Below, piece after piece: positions 8,700 through 16,944 of a stretch of 27,387 bases of DNA; position 1 is the first letter of the stretch; each line of letters starts with the position of its first letter. The translations under genes were made by a program, and so were the position numbers. Origin of the DNA: Scybalousia_A sp964626385. Lineage in GTDB: Bacteria > Bacteroidota > Bacteroidia > Bacteroidales > P3. The notes below the pieces were generated by a model. It was not told the DNA's origin. It was given only the letters and a program-made list of their open reading frames with translations, and searched no databases. Location of the stretch: the NCBI GenBank assembly GCA_964626385.1, contig CAZVEO010000022.1:1-27387 (forward strand). The letters are read 5' to 3'.

Positions 8700-9791
8700 C
8701 TATTGTCTTATTATTTTGTGGGTGGTTTGGTTTTTGGTAGTTTGGACTTTTAGTAGATAGGAGCCTTGAGGATAGTGTTGCAAGTCTATTTTGTAGTTAT
8801 AGGCTTTTACTTCTTTTTCTTGCAAAAGTTTACCACTCTCATCATATAAAAATATTCTCTCTATCTTATAAATACTGTTTATATTTACCTCATTGTCTAC
8901 AGGATTAGGAAAAACTCTAATAGCCTCCAAACTATTTATATTTTCTAAGTTAGAAGTGGTTGTGTCCGAAATAGTATCTCCTCCGCTTGTAGAGTCAGCA
9001 AGAATAGGAAATAAATACAACATAGTAACAGTATCACTAATAATTTCTTGTGTAGAAAAATGTCTATATCTTCCTATATGCCACCATTCTCTTTGACTAT
9101 TATCTATATTACCATCAGTCCAAGTGGTTGCTAAAGGATATAATTCTGTTCCTGGCGAGCAAACATTCGTACCTATTAAAGCATCATAACCACAATTAAG
9201 TTCATTTATTGGGCATTCAGATGTTACAGTGTCCGGAGTATGGTATACTACATAGAATTTACCCGATATAGTTAAAGGTTCATCAAAAAATGCTTCTGTA
9301 TAATAAGGAGTTTGATACATATATCTTATACTCGTTGTATCTGTAATATCGACAGAACGTAGTATATTAGTAAGGGTGGAATCCCATATTTCAAAATACC
9401 ATCTATAACAATTATAATTATTTCTATAGGCATAATTAAAATTATGAGCAACATATCCGGATACTCCAGCAATAGTTATAGGTGCATTTACTATATATGG
9501 TTGTGCAAAATCAACTGAAACGTTGTAAGGATGCGCTATTGCAGTGTAACTACTAATGTTAATGTATCCATCTACCATAAATGCACCATTTATAATGCCA
9601 GTATTTGAGTGTTGACTTGTAGAAATAATATCCAAATTTACTCCTTCTCTACTACAATAGTTAAATAAATATCTATTCTCATATTGTCGCATATTTATAC
9701 TATCTTCATTGCAATAAATAGACGTAAAACATTGTGATTTTACACTTAAAATTATGCATAACATTGCACAGAAAAAAATAATCTTTTTCAT
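8700..9791 (-). CDS. Secreted protein B2 with T9SS type A sorting domain
   Basis: A 363-residue protein with a signal peptide (1-19, ending SVKSQ) and a C-terminal T9SS sorting domain (about 287-363: VFPNPVDNEVNIN, then IFLYDESGKLLQE, then PQGSYLLKVQTTKNQTTHKIIRQ). The domain directs export across the outer membrane and usually attachment to the cell surface. The middle part has several Cys and many Tyr/Asn residues and I do not recognise its family. It lies 41 bp after A2 and lacks its own promoter, so A2-B2 form one unit, mirrored by A1-B1 at the left edge. Function unknown; a surface adhesin or binding protein would fit but is inference. Confidence 0.88.
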   Translation of the reverse strand: MKKIIFFCAMLCIILSVKSQCFTSIYCNEDSINMRQYENRYLFNYCSREGVNLDIISTSQHSNTGIINGAFMVDGYINISSYTAIAHPYNVSVDFAQPYIVNAPITIAGVSGYVAHNFNYAYRNNYNCYRWYFEIWDSTLTNILRSVDITDTTSIRYMYQTPYYTEAFFDEPLTISGKFYVVYHTPDTVTSECPINELNCGYDALIGTNVCSPGTELYPLATTWTDGNIDNSQREWWHIGRYRHFSTQEIISDTVTMLYLFPILADSTSGGDTISDTTTSNLENINSLEAIRVFPNPVDNEVNINSIYKIERIFLYDESGKLLQEKEVKAYNYKIDLQHYPQGSYLLKVQTTKNQTTHKIIRQ

Positions 9792-9832
9792 ATCTTTATA
9801 TTATTTTAAAAAGTTTATAATCGTTTTCAAAT

Positions 9833-11224
9833 TTAATCCAAACAAATATTCATATACTTATCCGAGTAAGAGTAGAAATGCTCTTGATTAACATTACTTG
9901 GTATAGGAGTAGGATAATAGTTTATATTACCTAATGGTAGGGGGTGGTCAAAATCAACTTTTATTTCGTATCTTTTATAACATTGACCACTAGAAATGTC
10001 AAATTTTCTATCAAACCAATATAATTCATTATTATTTGATAATCTACCTCCTATAATATAATAGTATTTATCATATTTTGTAATACTATTTAAGACCTCA
10101 CTTTTACCAACATTACTATTTGGCAGTATTATTTCTGGATAGTAACCAATCGTATTCCAAACCTCTATTTTGTGGATAAAATCAGTATATGTCCAATCAC
10201 TATATGGTACAGTGGAATATGTATTTCCAAATTGCCCATTTACTATAAGGTGCATGGTACTATCGTATGCTATATACGTCATATCTTTTACGTATGGTTT
10301 GCCAAAATTTGGTATTACCTGTGTTGAGTATAAAGAAAGACTGTTCAAATTTATATTAAACAAGGCAATGGGATAAGCACTTGAACCAAAATTTGATTTT
10401 ATTTGGTCTATACAGGTGGCAACCATTATGTTTGGAGAGCCTTCTATCCATTCTATAAGATAACTTGGTTTATTTGCCTCAGGTAACCTGCCAAATATAT
10501 CTCCAGTTGCTATACCATTATTATCAAATTTAAATACTCTACCTTGACAATTTGAAATATTAGTCTTATCGTGTCTTATTATTCCAAAGTCTTCGTAAGG
10601 AGGCTGATCACGAGAGCAAACGACTGCTATATATCCATCTGTTTGAGTAAGATTTTGAAGTTTAAAAGGACATTCATAAACATTATATGTACCCGGGTTA
10701 TTCCATACATTATAATTTATAAAACTATACCTTTGATTGCTTGTATTGTAGCCTAAAGCTACAACTTTTGGATATCCATCAATATGGTCCCTAAATACTT
10801 CTAAATTATATACAACAGTTGTAGTATTCAATAATTCATAATTAAACTGACCATTATTAAAAATATCGTCTAATTTTCCCCAAGCAATAAAACCACAACC
10901 ACTGTAGTTCCCACAAAAATATACGAAATCATCAAAGATTTTGAAATCATAAACATCAAATCTTGGATTTAATGGACGACCTATCGTAATATAGTTGGTA
11001 CCCATTTTAGTCCTAACAAAAGTACTATAATTAGAGTTTATATCTTTTGATAATGTAAGTATTGACCTGTTGTCAATATTTTCCACTTTTACAAACTCTC
11101 CTAAAGTTTGAAGGCTACGGGTATACCTTTCTGAACTTGCGTTGATTCCTTGCATTTGTGCATAACTTGTAGCACTTGCAAATAACAAGATTAAGAAAAT
11201 CAACAGATAATAACTCTTTTTCAT
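9833..11224 (-). CDS. Secreted protein A2 of unknown function (paralogue of 175-1572)
   Basis: A 463-residue protein with the same signal peptide as A1. Its first 59 residues, and the DNA encoding them, are identical to A1; beyond that the two differ by frequent substitutions and small indels, most densely at residues 60-95 and in the last 40 residues. The C-terminus has YPTPIPSN where A1 has FPNPIPSN. No known domain recognised and no full T9SS sorting domain seen, so if it is secreted to the surface it must be by another route or stay in the periplasm, perhaps acting with the T9SS-sorted B2 encoded 41 bp downstream. Promoter at 11266-11296. Confidence 0.85.
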   Translation of the reverse strand: MKKSYYLLIFLILLFASATSYAQMQGINASSERYTRSLQTLGEFVKVENIDNRSILTLSKDINSNYSTFVRTKMGTNYITIGRPLNPRFDVYDFKIFDDFVYFCGNYSGCGFIAWGKLDDIFNNGQFNYELLNTTTVVYNLEVFRDHIDGYPKVVALGYNTSNQRYSFINYNVWNNPGTYNVYECPFKLQNLTQTDGYIAVVCSRDQPPYEDFGIIRHDKTNISNCQGRVFKFDNNGIATGDIFGRLPEANKPSYLIEWIEGSPNIMVATCIDQIKSNFGSSAYPIALFNINLNSLSLYSTQVIPNFGKPYVKDMTYIAYDSTMHLIVNGQFGNTYSTVPYSDWTYTDFIHKIEVWNTIGYYPEIILPNSNVGKSEVLNSITKYDKYYYIIGGRLSNNNELYWFDRKFDISSGQCYKRYEIKVDFDHPLPLGNINYYPTPIPSNVNQEHFYSYSDKYMNICLD

Positions 11225-11265
11225 AATTGAATATCATTTAAGTTTATAATAAAATCTATCAGCCA

Positions 11266-11296
11266 CAAAGATATAAAATATTTTAATACCAACCAA
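11266..11296 (-). promoter_or_regulatory. Bacteroidetes-type promoter of A2-B2
   Basis: TATCTTTG (11273-11266) with TTG (11296-11294) 20 bp upstream on the minus strand. It has the same motifs and spacing as the A1 promoter, within a nearly identical duplicated upstream region. Confidence 0.7.
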
Positions 11297-11430
11297 GAAA
11301 AAAGATATTTTTTTGTATCTTTTTGTAGGTTGGTTAAGGTTTTGTAAGGTTATTTAAGGCTGGTTTAACCTATACCCTATCTCAAAACTTATCATAATAT
11401 GCTAACTTATAACAACCGCTCAAAGTAATA

Positions 11431-11476
11431 TCTCTGCCCTTATAGAACAGCCTCAGGCTGTAACCTATACTAACCC
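11431..11476 (-). repeat. Intergenic repeat unit, minus orientation (gap 11225-11611)
   Basis: Read on the minus strand this is a copy of the window's intergenic unit: GTTAGTATAGGTTACAG, the palindromic core CAGCCTGAGGCTG, then TTCTATAAGGGCA. The core differs in sequence from the ACAGGCACAGCCTGT of other copies but keeps its self-complementarity. The rest of the 387-bp gap holds the A2 promoter, further GGTTAAGG/AGGTTA-type fragments (11326-11372) and a fragment AAACAGGCTGAG (11502-11513), with no coding signal. Confidence 0.6.
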
Positions 11477-11611
11477 ATGAAAAGTAAAGGTATTCCTTAT
11501 AAAACAGGCTGAGTCTAAGACCTATAAAAAGTATCCTGTTGGTGTGTGGTGTGCCTTGAGCCTTGTGGCTTTGCTTCTTTTTATAATACTTTATATCTAC
11601 TTATTATGGAA

Positions 11612-12034
11612 TTATAAAAATTCTGTGCAGGCTTTTTTTAGTTCAGGGGAACATGTTGCCTTGGGGGCTATAATTTCTTGCATAACACTTTCTGCTAATT
11701 TGACAGGAAAAATACCTTTGTAAAGAAAATGTTTGAGTAATTTGGTGTATTCGTCTTTCCACTCTTGTCCGTGTGGCTTGATGTTGGCACCGTGTTTTTT
11801 AATAGCAAAGAAATGTCCTAACTCGTGCAGTGTAACCAATAGAAAAAGATACGGAGGAAGATTGCCATTGACAGTAATTGTTTTTTCATATTTAGAACAT
11901 GTTCCCAAATATCTTCTACGCGGACGTACTACCTTGAAGACTATATCATAACAAAATATAATATGAGCAATCTCTGAAGCACAGCCATTGGGAAAAAACT
12001 TTTGCATTGCAATGGTCAAATCTTCCTCCGTCAT
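11612..12034 (-). CDS. SprT-like zinc metallopeptidase domain protein
   Basis: A 140-residue protein with the zincin motif HELGH (70-74) and a PHGQEW segment (87-92) that matches the SprT family third-ligand region. The Glu of HELGH would be catalytic and the two His bind zinc. It is shorter than classical SprT, with no obvious C-terminal zinc ribbon. I chose the ATG at 12034; a TTG six bases upstream is in frame, but would overlap the previous stop and has no advantage. It is the last gene of the long minus-strand run and starts 2 bases after the lipoprotein stop, suggesting translational coupling. Substrate unknown. Confidence 0.8.
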   Translation of the reverse strand: MTEEDLTIAMQKFFPNGCASEIAHIIFCYDIVFKVVRPRRRYLGTCSKYEKTITVNGNLPPYLFLLVTLHELGHFFAIKKHGANIKPHGQEWKDEYTKLLKHFLYKGIFPVKLAESVMQEIIAPKATCSPELKKACTEFL

Positions 12035-12036
12035 AA

Positions 12037-12192
12037 TCAAGAGATATAGAAAAAATTATTCTCTTTTGATATATTCTTACTCCATGTAGGACACTCTCCA
12101 CATTTGCGTTTATGCCTTCTACTATTAGAAGATGAGCAAGAAGAAAGTATAAAACAAAACAATATCAAAATTATGAAAATACAACGTTTCAT
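12037..12192 (-). CDS. Tiny lipoprotein, 51 residues
   Basis: The ATG at 12192 opens MKRCIFIILILFCFILSSC, a textbook lipoprotein signal with lipobox LSSC, followed by a Ser/Asn linker, a basic stretch RRHKRK and CGECPTWSK. The reading frame can be extended upstream to 12255, but that would overlap the protease gene, and the extension has no signal character; the short start leaves a 7-base gap. The CxxCP-W pattern could bind a metal or form a disulfide; this is inference. It is sandwiched between the T9SS protease and SprT-like genes in the same run. Function unknown. Confidence 0.75.
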   Translation of the reverse strand: MKRCIFIILILFCFILSSCSSSNSRRHKRKCGECPTWSKNISKENNFFYIS

Positions 12193-12199
12193 TTCATAA

Positions 12200-13891
12200 T
12201 TATTCTTTAACAACCTTTTGTATATAAGAATTACCTTCAACATACAAACGTACAAAATAAACGCCCGCCGTAAGCGAAGAAATATTTAATTCTGCAGTTT
12301 GTTGTTCAGCAGGTAATTTATAAGATAACATCGTCTGTCCAAGATTGTTAAGTATTGTTACAACTGCATTTTTACTATGTAGATTATGGCTTACAGTTAT
12401 ATAATCTTTGGCTACGGTTGGAAATACCGCAAAATCAATACCACTATCTTTTAATGTATTTAGCGAAGAATTGTTTGTATCTACAACAATTTGATTAAAA
12501 TAAATACCATTTACACTTGTTGCTCCTGTGTTTGTAGAGTCTAACCATTGTGACAAATTTTGAAATTGCAAACCAAAACGTCCATACCAATCTTTTTCTT
12601 GTGAAGGTGTTGATGTATAATAACAATCAGAATATCCCCCCGTAAGAGTACCTACTAATAGACTATTTGTATCAAACAAGCCGCTACCCGAGGAACCACC
12701 TTCTACTATTCCAAAACCATTAGTTGTCTGCGCCCAATAAACTCTCCAATGAGTAGAATTGTAAGCTTCAGCAGAGGTTGGTTTTTGGGTAAAGGTAGAA
12801 ATCTTTTTTATATCTCCTGATGGGTGGTGAATACCTACACCTTGGCTTGGTGCTGTATTGCTCCTTGACCAACCTGCAAAATAAGGGTTGTGGCTTTCGG
12901 TGAAGTTATCTCTTAATTTTACTAACAAATAATCGGTTCCATTGTCGCCATATGTATTATCGTAGGCTAAACGAGTACAACCTTGATAGGAAACATAACT
13001 TGGTTCATTGCCATACGTAGGAGTAGAACAACCAGAGGCTTCATAGTTGAAATAAAAAATAAATTTTCTGTAGTCGCTTAAAGTAGAATATTGCACACAA
13101 TGACCAGCTGAAATTATATAAGGTATTTTGCTATTATCAGTGGTGTTGATTACCGTACCACTACACCAATAGTAATTGGAGCCGCCCTTGATTTCTATAC
13201 GCATTACGGCGTTTTTAACATCTTGATAGTTGTCACCTTCAGAACAATTAACATTTACATTGCAAGAACCAGATTCTCTAAAGTCTTTTAGTGGAATTTC
13301 TGATTTTTCCTCAAACATAGAGGCTTGCTCCTGCTCTATGTAAACAACATCCCTATAAAAATAAACAAACTCAGATAACTCTATTTTTGCCAGTTCTTCC
13401 ACTTTTTTGGGCTGATAATATTCCATTACAATCTCATCTCCATAAACATATTCTGTGGCAAAAATACCATCCTCGCTATTATTATCTGAGGTATAAGCTC
13501 CTAATACTTTGCTATGGTCGGGGTTGTAAATATAGAACTCAGTACCCTTTGGCAAATAAAAATTATCAGAACTAAAACCTATGGCAAGAGCATAGGGTAT
13601 GGTTACTTTAAGAGTGTATAAATCATAGTCCTTAAAAGAAGTACGCTGAGCATTGTCAAAGAAACTCTCAAACATAGGCACAGCTACAGCACATCTTTGC
13701 ATTTTGAAAAAGTTTGCATTCTCGTCGTCCTCTATTAAAAGCGCCTCTACATCGGGTGAAGACAAAACCTTAGAGGCAACGCCAATATTTTCTTTAATAG
13801 AAAAAGAACGAGGCAGTTCTTTGGTGCTTATTTGAGCACTAACCAATAAACTTAACACCAATAGTGTTACAATACTAAAATATCTTTTCAT
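12200..13891 (-). CDS. Secreted trypsin-fold serine endopeptidase (lysyl endopeptidase-like) with T9SS sorting domain
   Basis: A 563-residue exported protease. Signal peptide 1-19 (ending LLVSAQ), a propeptide-like N-terminal region to about 205, and a chymotrypsin-fold domain (about 210-450) with the full catalytic triad: His264 in SAGHC, Asp320 in NGTDYLLVKL and Ser401 in GGSSGSGLFD. HHPSGD..K and the Cys pattern resemble lysyl endopeptidase (Achromobacter protease I family), so cleavage after Lys is possible but unproved. The C-terminus (about 490-563) is a T9SS type A sorting domain ending in VYFVRLYVEGNSYIQKVVKE, so it is exported to the surface or medium. The ATG is 3 bases after the coaE stop. 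It fits the proteolytic, amino-acid-fermenting life-style suggested elsewhere. Confidence 0.92.
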   Translation of the reverse strand: MKRYFSIVTLLVLSLLVSAQISTKELPRSFSIKENIGVASKVLSSPDVEALLIEDDENANFFKMQRCAVAVPMFESFFDNAQRTSFKDYDLYTLKVTIPYALAIGFSSDNFYLPKGTEFYIYNPDHSKVLGAYTSDNNSEDGIFATEYVYGDEIVMEYYQPKKVEELAKIELSEFVYFYRDVVYIEQEQASMFEEKSEIPLKDFRESGSCNVNVNCSEGDNYQDVKNAVMRIEIKGGSNYYWCSGTVINTTDNSKIPYIISAGHCVQYSTLSDYRKFIFYFNYEASGCSTPTYGNEPSYVSYQGCTRLAYDNTYGDNGTDYLLVKLRDNFTESHNPYFAGWSRSNTAPSQGVGIHHPSGDIKKISTFTQKPTSAEAYNSTHWRVYWAQTTNGFGIVEGGSSGSGLFDTNSLLVGTLTGGYSDCYYTSTPSQEKDWYGRFGLQFQNLSQWLDSTNTGATSVNGIYFNQIVVDTNNSSLNTLKDSGIDFAVFPTVAKDYITVSHNLHSKNAVVTILNNLGQTMLSYKLPAEQQTAELNISSLTAGVYFVRLYVEGNSYIQKVVKE

Positions 13892-13894
13892 TAC

Positions 13895-14491
13895 TTAAAC
13901 TATTTTTTTTATTTGTTTATCTATTTCTATAATTTGAGGTAATACCAAAGTCAAATCGTCATTATTTATTACATAATCACTCATATATACTTTGTCTTTT
14001 ATGGGTATTTGATTGGCGATTTTTCTCAGAACAGTTTCTTTATCAGCATTATCTCTTAACATTGTTCTTTTTATCATCAACTCTTGCGGAGTGTTTACAC
14101 ATATTATTTTATCAAAATTCTTTTGCCACCCACTTTCAAATATTATGGCACTCTCCATAATAACGTAAGGACAACGTTTGATAGTATGAAAATTTAAAAA
14201 ATTTTTGTATTCATTCTCTACCAAAGGGTGAATATAGAAATTAAGTTTTTGTAATTGTTCTTTATTATTAAAAATTATTTTAGCAAGTTTGTTTTTGTCT
14301 AACTTATTGTCATTAAATAGTTTTGTGGAAAACATAGTTTCCATATCTTTTTGTATATTTGGCTTATTGTAGAGTTGTTTTGTCTCCATATCAGCATTAA
14401 AAACAGGCACTCCCATTTGAGTGAAGACCTCTGCAATAAGAGTTTTACTTGAACCTATACCTCCTGTAAGACCAATAGACAAAGTTTTCAT
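13895..14491 (-). CDS. coaE: Dephospho-CoA kinase
   Basis: Catalyses the last step of coenzyme A synthesis, ATP-dependent 3'-phosphorylation of dephospho-CoA. The N-terminus MKTLSIGLTGGIGSSKT carries the P-loop, and GVPVFNADMETKQLY matches the substrate-binding DxD-type region; EGGWQ-like FESGWQKNFDKIICVNTP and RMLRDNAD-type segments (here RTMLRDNADKE) follow. Length (198) is normal. The P-loop reads GGIGSSKT, with Ser in place of the usual Gly before the Lys. ATG at 14491 was chosen because it gives the canonical N-terminus; an in-frame ATG at 14497 adds two residues. It follows the YbbR-like gene by 11 bases, a pairing common in Bacteroidetes. Confidence 0.93.
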   Translation of the reverse strand: MKTLSIGLTGGIGSSKTLIAEVFTQMGVPVFNADMETKQLYNKPNIQKDMETMFSTKLFNDNKLDKNKLAKIIFNNKEQLQKLNFYIHPLVENEYKNFLNFHTIKRCPYVIMESAIIFESGWQKNFDKIICVNTPQELMIKRTMLRDNADKETVLRKIANQIPIKDKVYMSDYVINNDDLTLVLPQIIEIDKQIKKIV

Positions 14492-14502
14492 AAACATTTT
14501 TT

Positions 14503-15486
14503 TTATTTAAACAATATATAATCTACTCTATCTGGTATTATACTTACCACATCAATATAACTTGGCACACTTGACAAAAATATTTTGAGTTTAGATTTTT
14601 TTTCTATCTCTTGCTCAGAACAAATAACGTAAGCTTTAAAATCCTTTGTATATACTTTTTTATAATCTTTCATTGCTACTCTATATCGCAATTTTACCTC
14701 TTGAGGCAAAAGTTTGATATTACGATAATTATCATACCCCACAACAGACACAGGTATACTTATAACATTTTCTGTGTATTTTTCTACATCTATTTTAATA
14801 GGAATTGTTGTTGTTCTACATACTACACCATTACTCAAATTAGCAACATCTATAGGAGCATACAATACTACATCTTTGTTTATATTTTCAAATATTACTG
14901 GTTTGGTGTATAATGTATCTATTTTTGCCAAATCTTTTTTATCTCCCTCTACCAAAGCATATTTTATTAGAAGTTCTGCTTTTGAGTATTGTTTAAAAGG
15001 TTTTACAAAACTAAATTTTGCTCTATTTACTATAGGTACTTTTTTGGAATAGACATTTTTCCAGTTCAAAACAATGTTTTCAAAATTGAGTTTAGTGGTA
15101 AAAACTTCATAACCTAATTCTCTTATTATTAAGGGTTTTAATCTATTAGCAGAAATACTAACCTTACCTTTGCTTAAATCCAAATTCAATTCATTTACAT
15201 CTATAATTATCTTTTTCTTATTTGAAGAGTAAAGCCTGCTTGCTATATAAGTAAAACCATTGGTTCTTATTTCTAAAGTAATAACACTATCTTTTGTAAA
15301 AAACTTAACTTTATTGGAAGAGTCTACAAAACTTATGGGAAAAGATTCATTATATATGTATTCTTTTGAATATGTTATGGATACCCACAAGGCAAAACTC
15401 AATATAAAACACAATATAAAAGCATTTAATTGCTTGTTGGAAAGTGATTTTTTTATAATCAGTATGATTTGTTTTTTCTCCTTCAT
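14503..15486 (-). CDS. YbbR-like (CdaR-type) domain membrane protein
   Basis: A 327-residue protein with one N-terminal membrane segment (about 22-40, FILCFILSFALWVSITYS) and an extracytoplasmic beta-rich region typical of YbbR-like repeats (NESFPISF, IIIDVNELNLDLSKG, KVPIVNRAKFSF, ISIPVSVVGYDN). In Firmicutes YbbR (CdaR) regulates the cyclic-di-AMP synthase; in Bacteroidetes the gene usually lies beside coaE, as here, and its role is less clear. The frame is open up to 15609, but the ATG at 15486 is preferred: the longer form would overlap the GtrA gene by more than 100 bases, and the ATG at 15486 falls 10 bases after the GtrA stop and precedes a basic stretch and membrane segment. Confidence 0.82.
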   Translation of the reverse strand: MKEKKQIILIIKKSLSNKQLNAFILCFILSFALWVSITYSKEYIYNESFPISFVDSSNKVKFFTKDSVITLEIRTNGFTYIASRLYSSNKKKIIIDVNELNLDLSKGKVSISANRLKPLIIRELGYEVFTTKLNFENIVLNWKNVYSKKVPIVNRAKFSFVKPFKQYSKAELLIKYALVEGDKKDLAKIDTLYTKPVIFENINKDVVLYAPIDVANLSNGVVCRTTTIPIKIDVEKYTENVISIPVSVVGYDNYRNIKLLPQEVKLRYRVAMKDYKKVYTKDFKAYVICSEQEIEKKSKLKIFLSSVPSYIDVVSIIPDRVDYILFK

Positions 15487-15496
15487 AATGAAATAA

Positions 15497-15925
15497 TTAA
15501 TTGTTTGTTTCTTTCTTGAAGGCAAAAAATCTTTGTCCCAAGTAATTAAGCAACACAAATAAACACATACCAAAAAGCATGGCAATATTTTCTTGCAAAT
15601 TTTTATCAAAAGAGGAAAGCAACCATGCCATTAACGGTTTTGCCACGCTGTATGCTACCAAATAACATACCACAATATTGAGTATAAATTTGAGAATAAC
15701 TTTTAAACTCCTTTTCTTATACTCAAAAGTATAGTATTTATTGAGAAAATAACTCAATATACTACCAAAAAAATAGTTCGCAGCAGAGGAAATCCAATAA
15801 TTAAAGTTGCAGATATTATAAGCAATAAACATCACAGCATAACCAAAGAGGGTATTCACTACTCCCACAAGAATAAACCTTAAAAACGTGCGGTCTAAAA
15901 ATTTATCAATCAAAGACTTTATCAT
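15497..15925 (-). CDS. GtrA-like membrane protein
   Basis: A 142-residue, four-helix membrane protein. Segments RFILVGVVNTLFGYAVMFIAY, ISSAANYFFGSILSYFLNKYYTF, FILNIVVCYLVAYSV and IAMLFGMCLFVLLNYLGQRFFAF match the GtrA family layout, including the SYxxNKxxTF motif after helix 2 and the NYxxQRxxAF motif after helix 4. Family members are proposed to flip lipid-linked sugars for wall or surface glycan modification; no glycosyltransferase neighbour is seen here, so the substrate cannot be inferred. It is packed between the unknown secreted protein (16 bases) and the YbbR-like gene (10 bases). Confidence 0.88.
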   Translation of the reverse strand: MIKSLIDKFLDRTFLRFILVGVVNTLFGYAVMFIAYNICNFNYWISSAANYFFGSILSYFLNKYYTFEYKKRSLKVILKFILNIVVCYLVAYSVAKPLMAWLLSSFDKNLQENIAMLFGMCLFVLLNYLGQRFFAFKKETNN

Positions 15926-15941
15926 TTTTCTTGCTTAATTT

Positions 15942-16922
15942 TTACTTTTTGGGAAAAAGTCCGCTTTTATTTTCTTTTGGCAAATAGTCGTCTTTTTTAC
16001 TCTTTTGATTGCGAGGCAATACATTTTGTTTTAATTTTTTCCATTTTCCATTCTCAAAATACAAGCCTGTAATATTACCCGAAGGAGCATAGTTTTGTTT
16101 AAATCCTTGCATTGCAGGATTTATAGGTTCTAACTCGTCAAAGAAAATCATCTGTCTTTTTTCTGTTTGTGGAGCCTCTACCTCAAAAGGCCGTGCCTTG
16201 CGAAAAAAAGTACTTTTCTTTTTCTTTTGATTTGTAGTCTGATAGTGTTGTTGTTCATATTTTAGGGTAAAATAAGCATCCGTAGAATATTCAAAAATAA
16301 AGCGTTTGCGTTCCTTTTCCCTATAAAATACACTTTGTCCAAAGGTTGGTCGTCCTGTATTTTTGTTAAAGGTTATGGGTTCTATTATTTTTTTGTGAGA
16401 ATAGATGTTATTACCGTCCCAACCCAACAATAAATAATAGGTATTGTTTTCATATTTTGTTTGTATCAAATCATAATACACGGCTCCATACCAAAGCGAA
16501 TCATTAAGTTTGGCAAATTCCGGCTGAAATACTTCCTCACTTTTATCAAACAATCTATAAACAACATATTCTCCATTTTTATTTTTTGACTGAATAAAGC
16601 CAAAATTCTCAAATTCTCCACTCTCCGACATTATAGCCCAAGTAAATATTTTGAATTGTTTATCGGGAGAAACGAGTATATTTATATTCCTCAATGTAGG
16701 AAAGTTATAGAAAAAACTTTTTTCAAAATTAAGTGCATCCTCCAAGTTAGAAATAAATTTTTCGTTAGCCGCAAAACGCTCATTATCCGTTTTGGCTTCA
16801 AACATCTCCTCCATCAAAGGTTTTAATATTAACTCAAACCCCTGCATATTATAACTCTGCGCCATATTTAAATAATAGCTAAAACTAAATATTAAAATAA
16901 AAATTACTTTAGGTACTCTCAT
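15942..16922 (-). CDS. Secreted protein of unknown function
   Basis: A 326-residue protein with a signal peptide (1-21, ending YYLNMAQ). I do not recognise a catalytic motif. The middle region is rich in aromatic beta-strand patterns (FKIFTWAIMSESGEFENFG, WYGAVYYDLIQ, YYLLLGWDGN, KRFIFEYSTDAYFTLKYE) and the C-terminal third is Lys/Pro/Asn-rich and probably disordered (ending YLPKENKSGLFPKK). No T9SS sorting domain. It begins 22 bases after the D12 methyltransferase gene, so it is the first non-restriction gene downstream of that cassette and would have directly followed dapF before insertion, if the cassette is an insertion. Confidence 0.8.
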   Translation of the reverse strand: MRVPKVIFILIFSFSYYLNMAQSYNMQGFELILKPLMEEMFEAKTDNERFAANEKFISNLEDALNFEKSFFYNFPTLRNINILVSPDKQFKIFTWAIMSESGEFENFGFIQSKNKNGEYVVYRLFDKSEEVFQPEFAKLNDSLWYGAVYYDLIQTKYENNTYYLLLGWDGNNIYSHKKIIEPITFNKNTGRPTFGQSVFYREKERKRFIFEYSTDAYFTLKYEQQHYQTTNQKKKKSTFFRKARPFEVEAPQTEKRQMIFFDELEPINPAMQGFKQNYAPSGNITGLYFENGKWKKLKQNVLPRNQKSKKDDYLPKENKSGLFPKK

Positions 16923-16944
16923 ATTAACACATTTTTATTTTTTT

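Noticed and set aside
12193..12255. Upstream extension of the tiny lipoprotein
   Set aside because: It overlaps the protease gene and would bury the lipoprotein signal inside the protein.
15487..15609. Upstream extension of the YbbR-like gene
   Set aside because: It would overlap the GtrA-like gene by 113 bases and adds a second hydrophobic stretch; the ATG at 15486 falls right after the GtrA stop.
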